From Psychrobacter sp. Cmf 22.2 (GTDB lineage Bacteria; Pseudomonadota; Gammaproteobacteria; Pseudomonadales; Moraxellaceae), in assembly GCF_001921745.1 (NCBI RefSeq), contig NZ_MRYA01000008.1, positions 1 to 64,000 of the forward strand: a stretch of DNA of 64,000 nucleotides. The letters are read 5' to 3'. The stretch's first letter is position 1, and the number at the start of each line of letters is the position of its first letter. A program made the position numbers and the translations under genes. The notes beneath the pieces were generated by a model that saw nothing but the letters and a program-made list of their open reading frames with translations, ran no database searches and was not told the DNA's origin. Below are positions 1-8,953 of the stretch, piece after piece.

Positions 1-300
1 CTTCTAATCTTGACTCATCTAATCTGGCAATTACGCTCTTCGTATATGTTCGTAATGAATTAACTTTGAGTTTTTTTTGCTGATTAAATGATAATTTTTA
101 TAGTTAAATATCTTTCCCAAAAGAAAAGATATGCAACTTTATTTTTAGCATTCGATCTTAGCAAAAATCCACACAAGTTGTTCTTTAGTTTTGCTTTTAA
201 ATAATGCCCTATACTGTCGTCCAGTATTAGGTTACTTACTCTATCGAGTAAGACTAAATAGTGCTAAACCTATATGGTTTATCCTATTTAGCGAGCCGAC
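1..300 (-). promoter_or_regulatory. Leader of an rRNA operon (16S gene beyond the left edge)
   Basis: No protein gene is supported here. Read leftward, the stretch lies downstream of three tandem near-consensus promoters and folds into a series of perfect or near-perfect hairpins: 254-291 (two 6-8 bp helices with an internal loop), 235-252 (7-bp stem), 211-227 (6-bp stem) and 108-132 (8-bp stem). This arrangement of stacked promoters, structured untranslated leader and no ORF is typical of rRNA operons, and I infer that 16S rRNA starts just left of base 1. The mature 16S sequence itself is not visible, so the assignment rests on context. Confidence 0.7.
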
Positions 301-301
301 T

Positions 302-329
302 ATCATATCACAATGAATAGGTTTGTCAA
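302..329 (-). promoter_or_regulatory. Sigma-70 promoter, proximal of three (rRNA operon)
   Basis: On the minus strand, TTGACA (324-329) and TATGAT (302-307) are separated by 16 bp. The -10 box is followed by a GC-rich stretch (AGTCGGC), as in stringently controlled stable-RNA promoters. It is the third and nearest of three promoters spaced about 120 bp apart. Confidence 0.75.
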
Positions 330-420
330 GCTTTTTATCTAATTTGTTTCAACAAGTTAAGAAGTTGATTTGACTAAGTTTGTTAGTCTTTATCTCGTCC
401 TATCCCTTAATGAGGTGCGT

Positions 421-448
421 ATTATAGACGCTTTATTTGGTAAGTCAA
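421..448 (-). promoter_or_regulatory. Sigma-70 promoter, middle of three (rRNA operon)
   Basis: On the minus strand, TTGACT (443-448) and a perfect TATAAT (421-426) have a 16-bp spacer. The discriminator begins ACGCACC. The match to consensus and the same spacer length as its two neighbours support a repeated promoter design. Confidence 0.75.
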
Positions 449-543
449 GAATTAATTTAAGATGTTTTAAACTAATTTGTCAGGCTCGGTTTTTAGTCAG
501 TAGTGTTCTACTTGTAAATACCCTTCCCTTTCGACTGGGTGGC

Positions 544-620
544 ATTATACGCGCTTTAAGTTGGGGGTCAAGGGGGATCTAAAAAATAATTAATAATTTC
601 TTTATATTTAGCTTATTACA
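544..620 (-). promoter_or_regulatory. Sigma-70 promoter with UP element, distal of three (rRNA operon)
   Basis: On the minus strand, TTGACC (566-571) and TATAAT (544-549) have a 16-bp spacer and a GC-rich discriminator (GCCACCC). Immediately upstream, 578-620 is almost pure A/T with A- and T-tracts, as expected of an UP element bound by the alpha subunit of RNA polymerase. This is the strongest-looking promoter of the array. Confidence 0.78.
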
Positions 621-691
621 CTCATTATATTCTTTTAACCAATTGTTATGACTCACTATTTATATTTACCGTTATACTGCTATGAACAAAG

Positions 692-720
692 AAGGAGTCT
701 ACCTTTTGGTAAACCCCTTT
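692..720 (-). terminator. Terminator downstream of pssA
   Basis: A 12-bp stem with two G-U-type mismatches (AAGGAGTCTACC paired with GGTAAACCCCTT) and a TTTT loop lies 23 bases beyond the pssA stop. On the minus strand it is followed by a T-rich stretch. It separates pssA from the rRNA promoters. Confidence 0.6.
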
Positions 721-742
721 TATTATGAGAAAGTTAACTGTT

Positions 743-1615
743 TTAACTGCTGGCTTTTGCCCTAATCGTAGTAATGATACCTGACAACGCATATATAATA
801 CCAATCGCTAAAATACCAACTGGTATATCATATAGCACGATGCTCATAACCAATACACCAACAATAAGAACTACAAATGGGACTTTCTTTTTGTCAAACT
901 CTTTAAAGCTATAGTATTTGATATTACTGACCATCAGCAGGCCACAGATGACCACCCACGCGGCAAACAAGAACATAATAGCAGCATCATATTGTCCAAC
1001 CCATTCATTATGATCGACAGCAACCATAACAGCAGAGGTTACTAGTATAGCGGCAAGCGGACTTGCTAAACCAACAAAGTACTTCTTATCGACTTCGCCA
1101 ATCTGTACGTTAAACCGTGCCAAACGAAAGGCACCACAGGCAGTAAAGACAAAAGCACAACCTAGACCAAAGCGTCCTAAAGGCTCCAAGGCAAAGCTAT
1201 AAATTAAGATAGCTGGGGCAATACCAAAGGCGAGCATATCGGCGAGCGAGTCGTACTGCTCGCCAAAGGGGCTTTGTGCATTAAGCATACGTGCGACTCG
1301 GCCATCAGCCCCATCAAGAATGGCCGATAAAAAGATTGCTAAGGATGCTTTGTAAAATTCACCTTGGGTACTGGCTAAAATCGAATAAAAACCAGATAAC
1401 AGTGACAATGTGGTGATCAGATTGGGCGCTAAATAGACACCGCGGCTGACCACAGGCTTACCTTCTGCAACTTCTGTCTCAATCACCTCAAAAGTTAAGC
1501 CATCGTAATTATCATTATCCGCTAAGCGAACATTGAATTCATGTTCATCAATAAAAGGCGGCTGAGTCGCTGCGCTGTCGTTTAGGCTATTGTGAGGTGG
1601 CTGCTCGGTCGTCAT
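743..1615 (-). CDS. pssA: CDP-diacylglycerol--serine O-phosphatidyltransferase
   Basis: Inner-membrane enzyme that transfers phosphatidyl from CDP-diacylglycerol to serine, the committed step toward phosphatidylethanolamine. The CDP-alcohol phosphotransferase signature is intact: D101, D104-G105, A108-R109, G118, D122 and D126 (numbering from the chosen start). Several hydrophobic segments follow, as in the multi-spanning Bacillus-type PssA rather than the soluble E. coli type. The ORF can be extended to a TTG at 1636, but that overlaps the rlmJ stop and has no ribosome-binding site. The ATG at 1615 has AAGGA seven bases upstream and is preferred (290 aa). It follows rlmJ with a 10-base gap, probably co-transcribed. 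Confidence 0.9.
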   Translation of the reverse strand: MTTEQPPHNSLNDSAATQPPFIDEHEFNVRLADNDNYDGLTFEVIETEVAEGKPVVSRGVYLAPNLITTLSLLSGFYSILASTQGEFYKASLAIFLSAILDGADGRVARMLNAQSPFGEQYDSLADMLAFGIAPAILIYSFALEPLGRFGLGCAFVFTACGAFRLARFNVQIGEVDKKYFVGLASPLAAILVTSAVMVAVDHNEWVGQYDAAIMFLFAAWVVICGLLMVSNIKYYSFKEFDKKKVPFVVLIVGVLVMSIVLYDIPVGILAIGIIYALSGIITTIRAKASS

Positions 1616-1625
1616 AATGGTATCC

Positions 1626-2510
1626 TTATTCGCCAACTAGCCAGCGTACATTGGTTGCACTATCAGGCGTTAAGTTTGGCGCATCAGCTACTTTTAAAGC
1701 AGGCTGTAAAAACCGTAATATCTCGCGTGCATGATTGTCAAACTGCCATGGCGGATTAATAACCAGTAGCCCCGTCCCATTGAGGCCGACAGCAACATCG
1801 TTTGGATAAATATTTAGCTCACAGACCAGTTGGCGTCTCATTTCAGTACGCTTAAGCTTTTTGTAAAACAGCTCTACCGCTTCGATGTTTTTGATTGGGA
1901 ACCATAATGCATAAGTGCCTTGTGGCCATTTGTTATAAGCAGCAACCAATAGATTGATAAGGCGCGTAAAGTCCTTGTGTTCTTGCTCGTAAGGAGGGTC
2001 CAGAAAAATTAGACCGCGTTTTTCTTTTGGTGGTACAACAGCAGTAATGCCCTCAAATGCATCACGATGATGAATACCGATTGGCAGCTTATGCAATTGA
2101 TAATTAAGCGCATCGTATTCACTAGCTTTAGCTTCAAAGGCTTCCCCACGAACGCCCGTATCTGGGTTTTTTTCAATATGATGAGCAATCCACCATGGCG
2201 AACCAGGGTAGACTTTATTATCATAAGTAGATTTGGCTTGCTTGATGCCTTCCATATAGTCTTTGACAGCTGCTGGTGCTTGTGTCATTTCAGCATCATC
2301 AAGCTTTAACAACGCTTTGATGCCGCCTTCAGCTTCTCCAGTTTTGCGCGCTTCTTCACTACTTAGTGAGTACAGACCGCGACCACCGTAAGCATCGAGC
2401 GCATAAAAAGGTTTGTTTTTTTGGCTCAACTGATTAAGCAGTTGTACCAATAAAATGTGTTTCACCACATCAGCAAAGTTACCAGCATGGTAGGCGTGTT
2501 TATAGTTCAT
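1626..2510 (-). CDS. rlmJ: 23S rRNA (adenine-2030-N6)-methyltransferase RlmJ
   Basis: RlmJ (formerly YhiR) uses S-adenosylmethionine to methylate N6 of A2030 in 23S rRNA before the large subunit is assembled. The N-terminus MNYKHAYHAGN is characteristic of the family. The catalytic DPPY motif of N6-adenine methyltransferases is at residues 171-174. The length of 294 aa is close to the 280 of the E. coli enzyme. The start is the only plausible one and matches the family N-terminus. It is the first gene of a likely rlmJ-pssA pair. Confidence 0.93.
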   Translation of the reverse strand: MNYKHAYHAGNFADVVKHILLVQLLNQLSQKNKPFYALDAYGGRGLYSLSSEEARKTGEAEGGIKALLKLDDAEMTQAPAAVKDYMEGIKQAKSTYDNKVYPGSPWWIAHHIEKNPDTGVRGEAFEAKASEYDALNYQLHKLPIGIHHRDAFEGITAVVPPKEKRGLIFLDPPYEQEHKDFTRLINLLVAAYNKWPQGTYALWFPIKNIEAVELFYKKLKRTEMRRQLVCELNIYPNDVAVGLNGTGLLVINPPWQFDNHAREILRFLQPALKVADAPNLTPDSATNVRWLVGE

Positions 2511-2640
2511 AATCTCAAAAGTTTAAATAAGAAAAATTGCATCTATGGTAGCATAGGAAGCATAAAAGATAATGTGGTTTTGGTAAGCGCTTTTAATAAA
2601 AGGGTTTTGAATGCCAGCTAATTGACAATAACGAGGTGAA

Positions 2641-3408
2641 ATGACGAATATTATTAGCAACCTAGATGTGACTGATCTGGTGGTCAAGTATCCGATAGGT
2701 CCTGATAATCCGCCATTACTTGCGCCGTCCACTGATATGGCGAGCAACCAGAAGAGCGACAAGTCGCCAACTCAACACGTGCTGCAAATGTCAGATTTTG
2801 ATGTGCGCTGGGACGATAAGCTGACCGATACGCAGCTCGATAAGTTCGTGGATGATGGTTGGATAGTTATTGATGGCGTATTTGAGCATACAGCATTATT
2901 AGCCTTGCAGGCGGAAAGTGGTTTTATCGAGTATCGTGATGCAGAGCTGACTGCGGGTATGCGTATCAGTGATATACGCGGTGATCGCATCCGCTGGATT
3001 ACTGAGAATTTCTTTGCCGGCTATTTTTATTTGCAAAGCATCAATGCGCTTGGCGTGCTTTTCAATCGTAGTTTGTTCGCTGGTATTCGCCATAGTGAAG
3101 CACATTACGCCTGCTATCCAGTGGGCTTTGGCTATCAGTGGCACAGCGACAATCCCGCTGGTCGTGATGAGCGCGTTATCTCGGCGGTGTTTTATCTCAA
3201 TGATGAATGGGCAGCCAGCGATGGCGGCGCATTAGAAATCATTGATAAACATGATGTCCATCATAATATAATGCCTGTCGCCAACCGACTGGTCATATTT
3301 GACAGTGACTTGCAGCATCAAGTGCAAGTCGCCCATCGACAACGTTACTCTATCGCGACGTGGATGCGCCGAGATGGTCTAATACCTTTTGTTAGAGACA
3401 ATATTTAA
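2641..3408 (+). CDS. 2OG-Fe(II) oxygenase family protein
   Basis: Predicted soluble Fe(II)/2-oxoglutarate-dependent dioxygenase of the prolyl-4-hydroxylase-like fold. The metal ligands are visible as H168-x-D170 (in WHSD) and distal H226 (in LQHQV). The 2OG-binding arginine is probably R235, within RYSIATWMRR. The first 50 residues are low in hydrophobic content and lie outside the domain. The ATG at 2641 has AGGTGA one base upstream. Substrate unknown: the family hydroxylates proteins, small molecules or nucleic acids, and the neighbours (rlmJ behind, dapE ahead) do not decide. It is divergent from rlmJ. Confidence 0.8.
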   Translation: MTNIISNLDVTDLVVKYPIGPDNPPLLAPSTDMASNQKSDKSPTQHVLQMSDFDVRWDDKLTDTQLDKFVDDGWIVIDGVFEHTALLALQAESGFIEYRDAELTAGMRISDIRGDRIRWITENFFAGYFYLQSINALGVLFNRSLFAGIRHSEAHYACYPVGFGYQWHSDNPAGRDERVISAVFYLNDEWAASDGGALEIIDKHDVHHNIMPVANRLVIFDSDLQHQVQVAHRQRYSIATWMRRDGLIPFVRDNI

Positions 3409-3487
3409 AACCTATTAGCAAGTAAAAAAGCGACTGTTTCTATTTTGGCTGCTACTCTTAAAAACTTATCATCTTAATTTGTAATAA

Positions 3488-4702
<1,215 letters not shown>

Positions 4703-4735
4703 AAGTTTTTATTAAATATTTGAGGATATGTTGTA

Positions 4736-5470
4736 ATGATACAATTTAACCCTATGACGCTATCCTTTACTGTTGTCATGATTACACTATTAAACGGCTG
4801 TAACGCCACATCATACGAACCAGTAAAATCTGAACCTACAGGTACGGTAGTTGGGCAAAAAAAGATTTATATTGATTGGACAAAAATTGATACTAAATCT
4901 GATGTTTCTATCGACAATACACCACGAGATGTTGACTACCCAGACCATATTTTTAGGTTAGCAGATGCCGTTAATAGACCTGTTGCCGATATTTATCGTC
5001 ATGAAATGGTATATGGTTCAACAGAGGTACAACAGTTTGTGAATCAAGTAAAAGCACAACTTGGTGATAGCTATGTTGACATTTATGGTAATGCCGATGG
5101 CATGCCGAAATACTTTATCGTCACGCGACAAAATGTAGTCGCTGACAGTTACGAATATGTCATTAAAGAAGGCGAATTGCGTGGCTTTAGCCTACTTATC
5201 GAGATATTACCAATAGCGGATAGAAGTCGAGCAGCTATGCTAGATGTTTATGATAGCGCAGAAGATATAGAAAAAATTGATAAAATCATCAAAAAGTACG
5301 GTGGCGAGATGCAAGGTATAGGCTTTACGCCTATGGGGTTTAAAATTGTTATCGATACTTATTTTCAGAAACCTCTAACGACTACGCACCATACACAAAT
5401 AGAAAGTGAATTAAAACAGTTAACAGGTGTGAATGTAGAAGTTAGACAAACGGGCAGGTTGATGTTCTAA
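4736..5470 (+). CDS. Hypothetical lipoprotein
   Basis: I do not recognise a named family. The first 22 residues form a type II signal peptide: a hydrophobic run ending in the lipobox LNGC, with the lipidated cysteine at about residue 22. The mature part of about 220 residues is polar and mixed alpha/beta in appearance, with no cysteine or obvious catalytic motif. It is likely anchored in the outer or inner membrane facing the periplasm. It lies 33 bases after dapE in the same direction, so co-transcription is possible. Function unknown. Confidence 0.75.
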   Translation: MIQFNPMTLSFTVVMITLLNGCNATSYEPVKSEPTGTVVGQKKIYIDWTKIDTKSDVSIDNTPRDVDYPDHIFRLADAVNRPVADIYRHEMVYGSTEVQQFVNQVKAQLGDSYVDIYGNADGMPKYFIVTRQNVVADSYEYVIKEGELRGFSLLIEILPIADRSRAAMLDVYDSAEDIEKIDKIIKKYGGEMQGIGFTPMGFKIVIDTYFQKPLTTTHHTQIESELKQLTGVNVEVRQTGRLMF

Positions 5471-5537
5471 ATTTATTTATAAAATTATTAGATTGGTGGA
5501 TTACAATTTAGCTAATCCACCTTTATATTTAAATAAT

Positions 5538-6077
5538 CTACTCAATACCAATATAGAGATCTACTTGCCCATACTCTAAATTGCCACCGATATAGTGCTC
5601 GAAATCCACATCAAAAGTACGCGTATGCGCGCAATCTGGGTTATGAAAATATTCCCAAGCGCGCTCCCACGCATTCATGACCGTATTTGGCATTCTACCT
5701 TTTTCAGTAAACACCATATATTTGCCAGCAGGAATAATGGCTGTTACGACATCGCTGGCATGAGCTGAGCTAAGGATATTGTCAGCACTAAGAACGTTGC
5801 TGTCTTCGTCACTATCCTGCCCTTCTACTGGCTCGCTTTTTACTTTCCAACTGGCCACCACATCAAAAGCGCCGATCAAATCTTCGCTCTCATAGTTACG
5901 ATAAACGCCGTATATATCCTCACCTTCAGAGAGATGCTCCATATGGTTTTGATAAAAATTTTGCCATAGCCGGCCAAGTTTGGCGGTGTCATGGCTGATT
6001 TCTGCGTTATTCGTGGTGCGAGTGCTAATACCTTTGCAAACGATTGCATCAGCTAACTCTGTTACTTGTGAAGTCAT
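5538..6077 (-). CDS. GyrI-like / effector-binding domain protein
   Basis: The sequence fits the GyrI-like small-molecule-binding (SOUL-like) domain found alone or at the C-terminus of AraC-type regulators. Supporting features are the GAFDVVAS segment, the IPAGKYMVFTEKG strand-turn, the helix NAWERAWEYF and the C-terminal acidic strand ending VDLYIGIE. No DNA-binding helix-turn-helix is present, so it is a stand-alone effector-binding protein. The longest ORF starts at 6119, but ATG 6077 has AGGAAA six bases upstream and gives a compact 179-aa protein. It is followed upstream by iscX in the same orientation. Ligand unknown. Confidence 0.7.
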   Translation of the reverse strand: MTSQVTELADAIVCKGISTRTTNNAEISHDTAKLGRLWQNFYQNHMEHLSEGEDIYGVYRNYESEDLIGAFDVVASWKVKSEPVEGQDSDEDSNVLSADNILSSAHASDVVTAIIPAGKYMVFTEKGRMPNTVMNAWERAWEYFHNPDCAHTRTFDVDFEHYIGGNLEYGQVDLYIGIE

Positions 6078-6131
6078 ATTGTTTCCTAATGAATGAAAAA
6101 GATCATAAAAGCATGTCACATAAAGAAATGT

Positions 6132-6341
6132 TTAATCTGCTTCATCTATCCAATTCATCTGAATCGCTTCCAAGATACCTTCGTTTGACTTTTGTGGATC
6201 ATCATCAAAGCCTTCAAGCTCAGTCACCCAGCGATGCAAATCAGTAAAGCGTATGTACTGCGGGTCAGTCTCTGGAAATTTTTCATATAGCTCGATGGCG
6301 ATATCTAAGCTGTCGGTCCATTTTAGTTTTTGTGGGGTCAT
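6132..6341 (-). CDS. iscX: Fe-S cluster assembly protein IscX
   Basis: Small acidic protein (69 aa, E. coli 66 aa) that binds the cysteine desulfurase IscS and iron and modulates Fe-S cluster assembly. The match is nearly end to end: KWTDS near the start, RFTDLHRWV in the middle, then FDDDPQ and a C-terminus ending DEAD. In E. coli it is the last gene of the isc operon; here no isc genes are nearby and it sits between a GyrI-like gene and a thioesterase gene. Confidence 0.93.
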   Translation of the reverse strand: MTPQKLKWTDSLDIAIELYEKFPETDPQYIRFTDLHRWVTELEGFDDDPQKSNEGILEAIQMNWIDEAD

Positions 6342-6442
6342 AATTGTGCCTCTTTATTATTGATGAGTAGGATTAATCTTTATGCAAGCTATAAGCCCTA
6401 TCCTAACAAACTTCAGCATCTACTGTATAGATAGGCTTGGCT

Positions 6443-6979
6443 TTAACGACTCTCAGACTTAACTGCCACTTGATGCTTATTCCAACTGGTAATCACCTCG
6501 CCCAATTGCTCATCCGCCATATCTAACACCTCAGGCGTACACTTATTGCCGTGTTTATCTTTTAGTAAAAACTTAGTCATACCAACGCCCATTAGCTGAC
6601 TTTTTACAAAGAAGCGAGTTTCAAAGTAAATATACTTTTTATCCCAGCCGACAAGCACGCTACTCACTGTCATCTTATCTAAGAATTTAATCTCTTTTAG
6701 GTAGACCATCTCTTGCATAGCGATAACCCAATTTAAGGGCTTGATAGCTTTTTGATGAACACAAATCATTAGCCAACGGGTGATATTTAGCTCAATAAAG
6801 GATAAATAGCGATAATTTGGCAGATGATCGCGAAAGCCCATGTCATGCGGTAATACTCTATAATGACGGACAATTGGGGCTGTCAATATCTCCACACTAA
6901 GACGCTCGCTGACTGACTGCTTTTTGAGTTGCTGTTTTAGCAAACTGGCCATAATAAAAAAACGTATCAACATGTTCAT
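6443..6979 (-). CDS. Thioesterase-family protein (hotdog fold)
   Basis: Probable acyl-CoA thioesterase of the 4HBT type. The central part contains the hotdog-helix pattern DHLPNYRYLSFIE, where the Asp/Asn and Glu are typical of the active-site region. The strands that follow (VYLKEIKFLDK, VSSVLVGWDK, YIYFETRFF) match the family's repeating beta structure. At 178 aa it is longer than YbgC because of a roughly 30-residue hydrophobic/basic N-terminus. The ATG at 6979 has an AGAGA-type site upstream; ATG 6952 is an alternative. Substrate unknown. Confidence 0.7.
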   Translation of the reverse strand: MNMLIRFFIMASLLKQQLKKQSVSERLSVEILTAPIVRHYRVLPHDMGFRDHLPNYRYLSFIELNITRWLMICVHQKAIKPLNWVIAMQEMVYLKEIKFLDKMTVSSVLVGWDKKYIYFETRFFVKSQLMGVGMTKFLLKDKHGNKCTPEVLDMADEQLGEVITSWNKHQVAVKSESR

Positions 6980-7046
6980 AATTGATTCTCTTAACTCTTA
7001 TTTTGTATAAATAGCAATTGAATATAAATATTGTCTACCTTAACGC

Positions 7047-7072
7047 AAAAAAGCCACCTCAGTGACTTTTTT
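7047..7072 (-). terminator. Terminator downstream of pntB
   Basis: AAAAAGTCAC and GTGGCTTTTT pair around a short TGAG loop, with one G-U pair, and a T-run follows on the minus strand. It lies 49 bases past the pntB stop and closes the transhydrogenase operon. Confidence 0.8.
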
Positions 7073-7120
7073 ATTTACAAACTATATTTAATAATTATGT
7101 TTAAAAAACGATTTTAGAGG

Positions 7121-8521
7121 TTAATGACCTGCGCCGTTAATACTACGTACCATCTCTTCGACCATTTTCTTAGCATCACCAAAGATCATCATGGTTTTAT
7201 CCATATAGAAGAGACTGTTATCAAGACCTGCATAACCGGTGCTCATTGAACGCTTGATGACCATGACCGTTTGCGCTTTGGTTACTTCCAAAATTGGCAT
7301 ACCAAAGATAGGCGAAGATGGGTCTTCTTTTGCTGATGGGTTTACCACGTCGTTAGCACCAATGACCAAGACCACATCGGTACTGGCAAAGTCGGAGTTA
7401 ATTTCATCCATCTCTAGGATATCGTCATAAGGCACATCCGCTTCCGCCAATAGTACGTTCATGTGTCCTGGCATACGACCTGCCACTGGATGAATAGCAA
7501 AGCGAACATTGACGCCTTCTTCTTTCAATAGCTCGTATAACTCTTTGACCGCATTCTGTGCACGACCTTGCGCCATACCATAACCGGGTACAATCACAAC
7601 GTTACTGGCATTGGACATGAGGAATCCTGCATCTTCTGCTGAGCCTGACTTGTAGTTCTTTGGTGCGCCGTCATCAGCGCCACTTGCTACTGCTGCAGTG
7701 CCTATACCGCCAAATAAGACGTTGATTAATGAGCGATTCATCGCCTTACACATAATGTAAGATAGAATTGCACCCGATGAGCCAACAAGCGAGCCTGCGA
7801 TAATCAGCATCGAGTTGCCAAGGGTAAAACCAATACCTGCTGCCGCCCAACCTGAAAATGAGTTCAGTAGCGACACAACCACTGGCATGTCACCGCCACC
7901 GATAGGTGCAATCCACATCCAGCCAAAGATCACTGCAATCACTGCCATCGCATAAAACGCGGGCAAGGAATCCGTGACAAAATACACCCCACCAAACCCG
8001 ATCATCGCCATAAATAGCAAGGCTTGGACAGGTTTTACCCAGCCACCAGTGACTGTTTTTGCCCAGCTTTTTGCCGCAAGCTTACCAAAAGCAAAGACCG
8101 ACGCTGAAAAGGTAATCGCACCGATGAAACAACCGATGAATAACTCTGCACGGGCAACCGCGCCATGTTGCTGCTCAGTATGCAGTACTGTTGCTAAAGC
8201 AATCGCGACTGCTGCCAAACCGACAAATGAGTGCATCAAAGCAACCGTTTCTGGCATTTGCGTCATCGCGACTGTTTTTGCTTTCCACATGCCGACGAGT
8301 GCACCCAATATCATCGCACCGATAATCAACCACAGCACTGGGCCTTCCGCTAAGAAGAACGTCGTCACAACAGCAATGGCCATCGCTGCCATACCAAAGC
8401 GGTTACCGCGAATGGCCGTCTTTGGGCTAGATAAACCTCGAAGGGTTAAAACGAAAAGAATGGCACCGATTAGATAGAACCAATCTGCATTTGCCGCAAT
8501 CATTGTTGAAAAATCATTCAT
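7121..8521 (-). CDS. pntB: NAD(P) transhydrogenase subunit beta
   Basis: Membrane subunit of the proton-translocating transhydrogenase, which couples proton flow to hydride transfer from NADH to NADP+. The N-terminal two thirds of the 466 aa are strongly hydrophobic (about nine spans). The C-terminal domain III binds NADP(H): VPGYGMAQGRAQ, a glycine-rich Rossmann motif, and later the VVLVIGANDVVNP and SMSTGYAG segments are clear. The start overlaps the pntAB stop by four bases (ATGA), which indicates translational coupling. It is the last gene of pntAA-pntAB-pntB. Confidence 0.96.
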   Translation of the reverse strand: MNDFSTMIAANADWFYLIGAILFVLTLRGLSSPKTAIRGNRFGMAAMAIAVVTTFFLAEGPVLWLIIGAMILGALVGMWKAKTVAMTQMPETVALMHSFVGLAAVAIALATVLHTEQQHGAVARAELFIGCFIGAITFSASVFAFGKLAAKSWAKTVTGGWVKPVQALLFMAMIGFGGVYFVTDSLPAFYAMAVIAVIFGWMWIAPIGGGDMPVVVSLLNSFSGWAAAGIGFTLGNSMLIIAGSLVGSSGAILSYIMCKAMNRSLINVLFGGIGTAAVASGADDGAPKNYKSGSAEDAGFLMSNASNVVIVPGYGMAQGRAQNAVKELYELLKEEGVNVRFAIHPVAGRMPGHMNVLLAEADVPYDDILEMDEINSDFASTDVVLVIGANDVVNPSAKEDPSSPIFGMPILEVTKAQTVMVIKRSMSTGYAGLDNSLFYMDKTMMIFGDAKKMVEEMVRSINGAGH

Positions 8522-8898
8522 GCATCGCCTCCATTTTCAGATGTTACCACTGGCGCTTTTTTTGCTTTAGGTTTAAACATCGCGAGCATACGCTCAGTCA
8601 CGGCAAAACCACCAAAGATATTAATACTGGCTAAAAATACGGCAAAAGCACCAAGCAAACTGGTTGGCGTAAACATCGAGCCGTCGATATGGACGGTCTG
8701 TAGCATCGCACCAACGATCACGATACTCGATAAGGCGTTGGTCACCGCCATCAATGGCGTATGTAGCGCTGGGGTCACGCCCCAAACGACGTAATATCCA
8801 ACAAAGATAGCGAGTACAAATACAGTGAAAATCGCGACAAATGGTGTGCTACTCATGGCTGCACCGGCAGGCGCTGCCGCTAAAATGGTGGCAATCAT
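8518..8898 (-). CDS. pntAB: NAD(P) transhydrogenase subunit alpha, membrane part
   Basis: Encodes the small membrane portion of subunit alpha (domain IIa), which in E. coli is fused to the C-terminus of PntA. At 126 aa with three to four hydrophobic helices and the family-typical segments GYYVVWGVTPALHTPLMAVTN and SINIFGGFAVT. A strong AGGAGG lies just upstream of the ATG. The split into three genes is common in many bacteria, including pseudomonads and Moraxellaceae, and is not a frameshift: each part has its own ribosome-binding site. Confidence 0.93.
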   Translation of the reverse strand: MIATILAAAPAGAAMSSTPFVAIFTVFVLAIFVGYYVVWGVTPALHTPLMAVTNALSSIVIVGAMLQTVHIDGSMFTPTSLLGAFAVFLASINIFGGFAVTERMLAMFKPKAKKAPVVTSENGGDA

Positions 8899-8953
8899 CT
8901 TATCCTCCTAAAAATTTATTCGTGTCTGGCAAATGTATGGCGACCAGCAAGGG

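Noticed and set aside
370..582. 70-aa ORF on the plus strand
   Set aside because: It lies across the tandem promoters of the opposite strand, has no ribosome-binding site and a composition like translated AT-rich DNA.
7974..8477. 167-aa ORF on the plus strand opposite pntB
   Set aside because: A mirror of the highly biased pntB coding sequence; low-complexity Ala/Thr/Pro composition.
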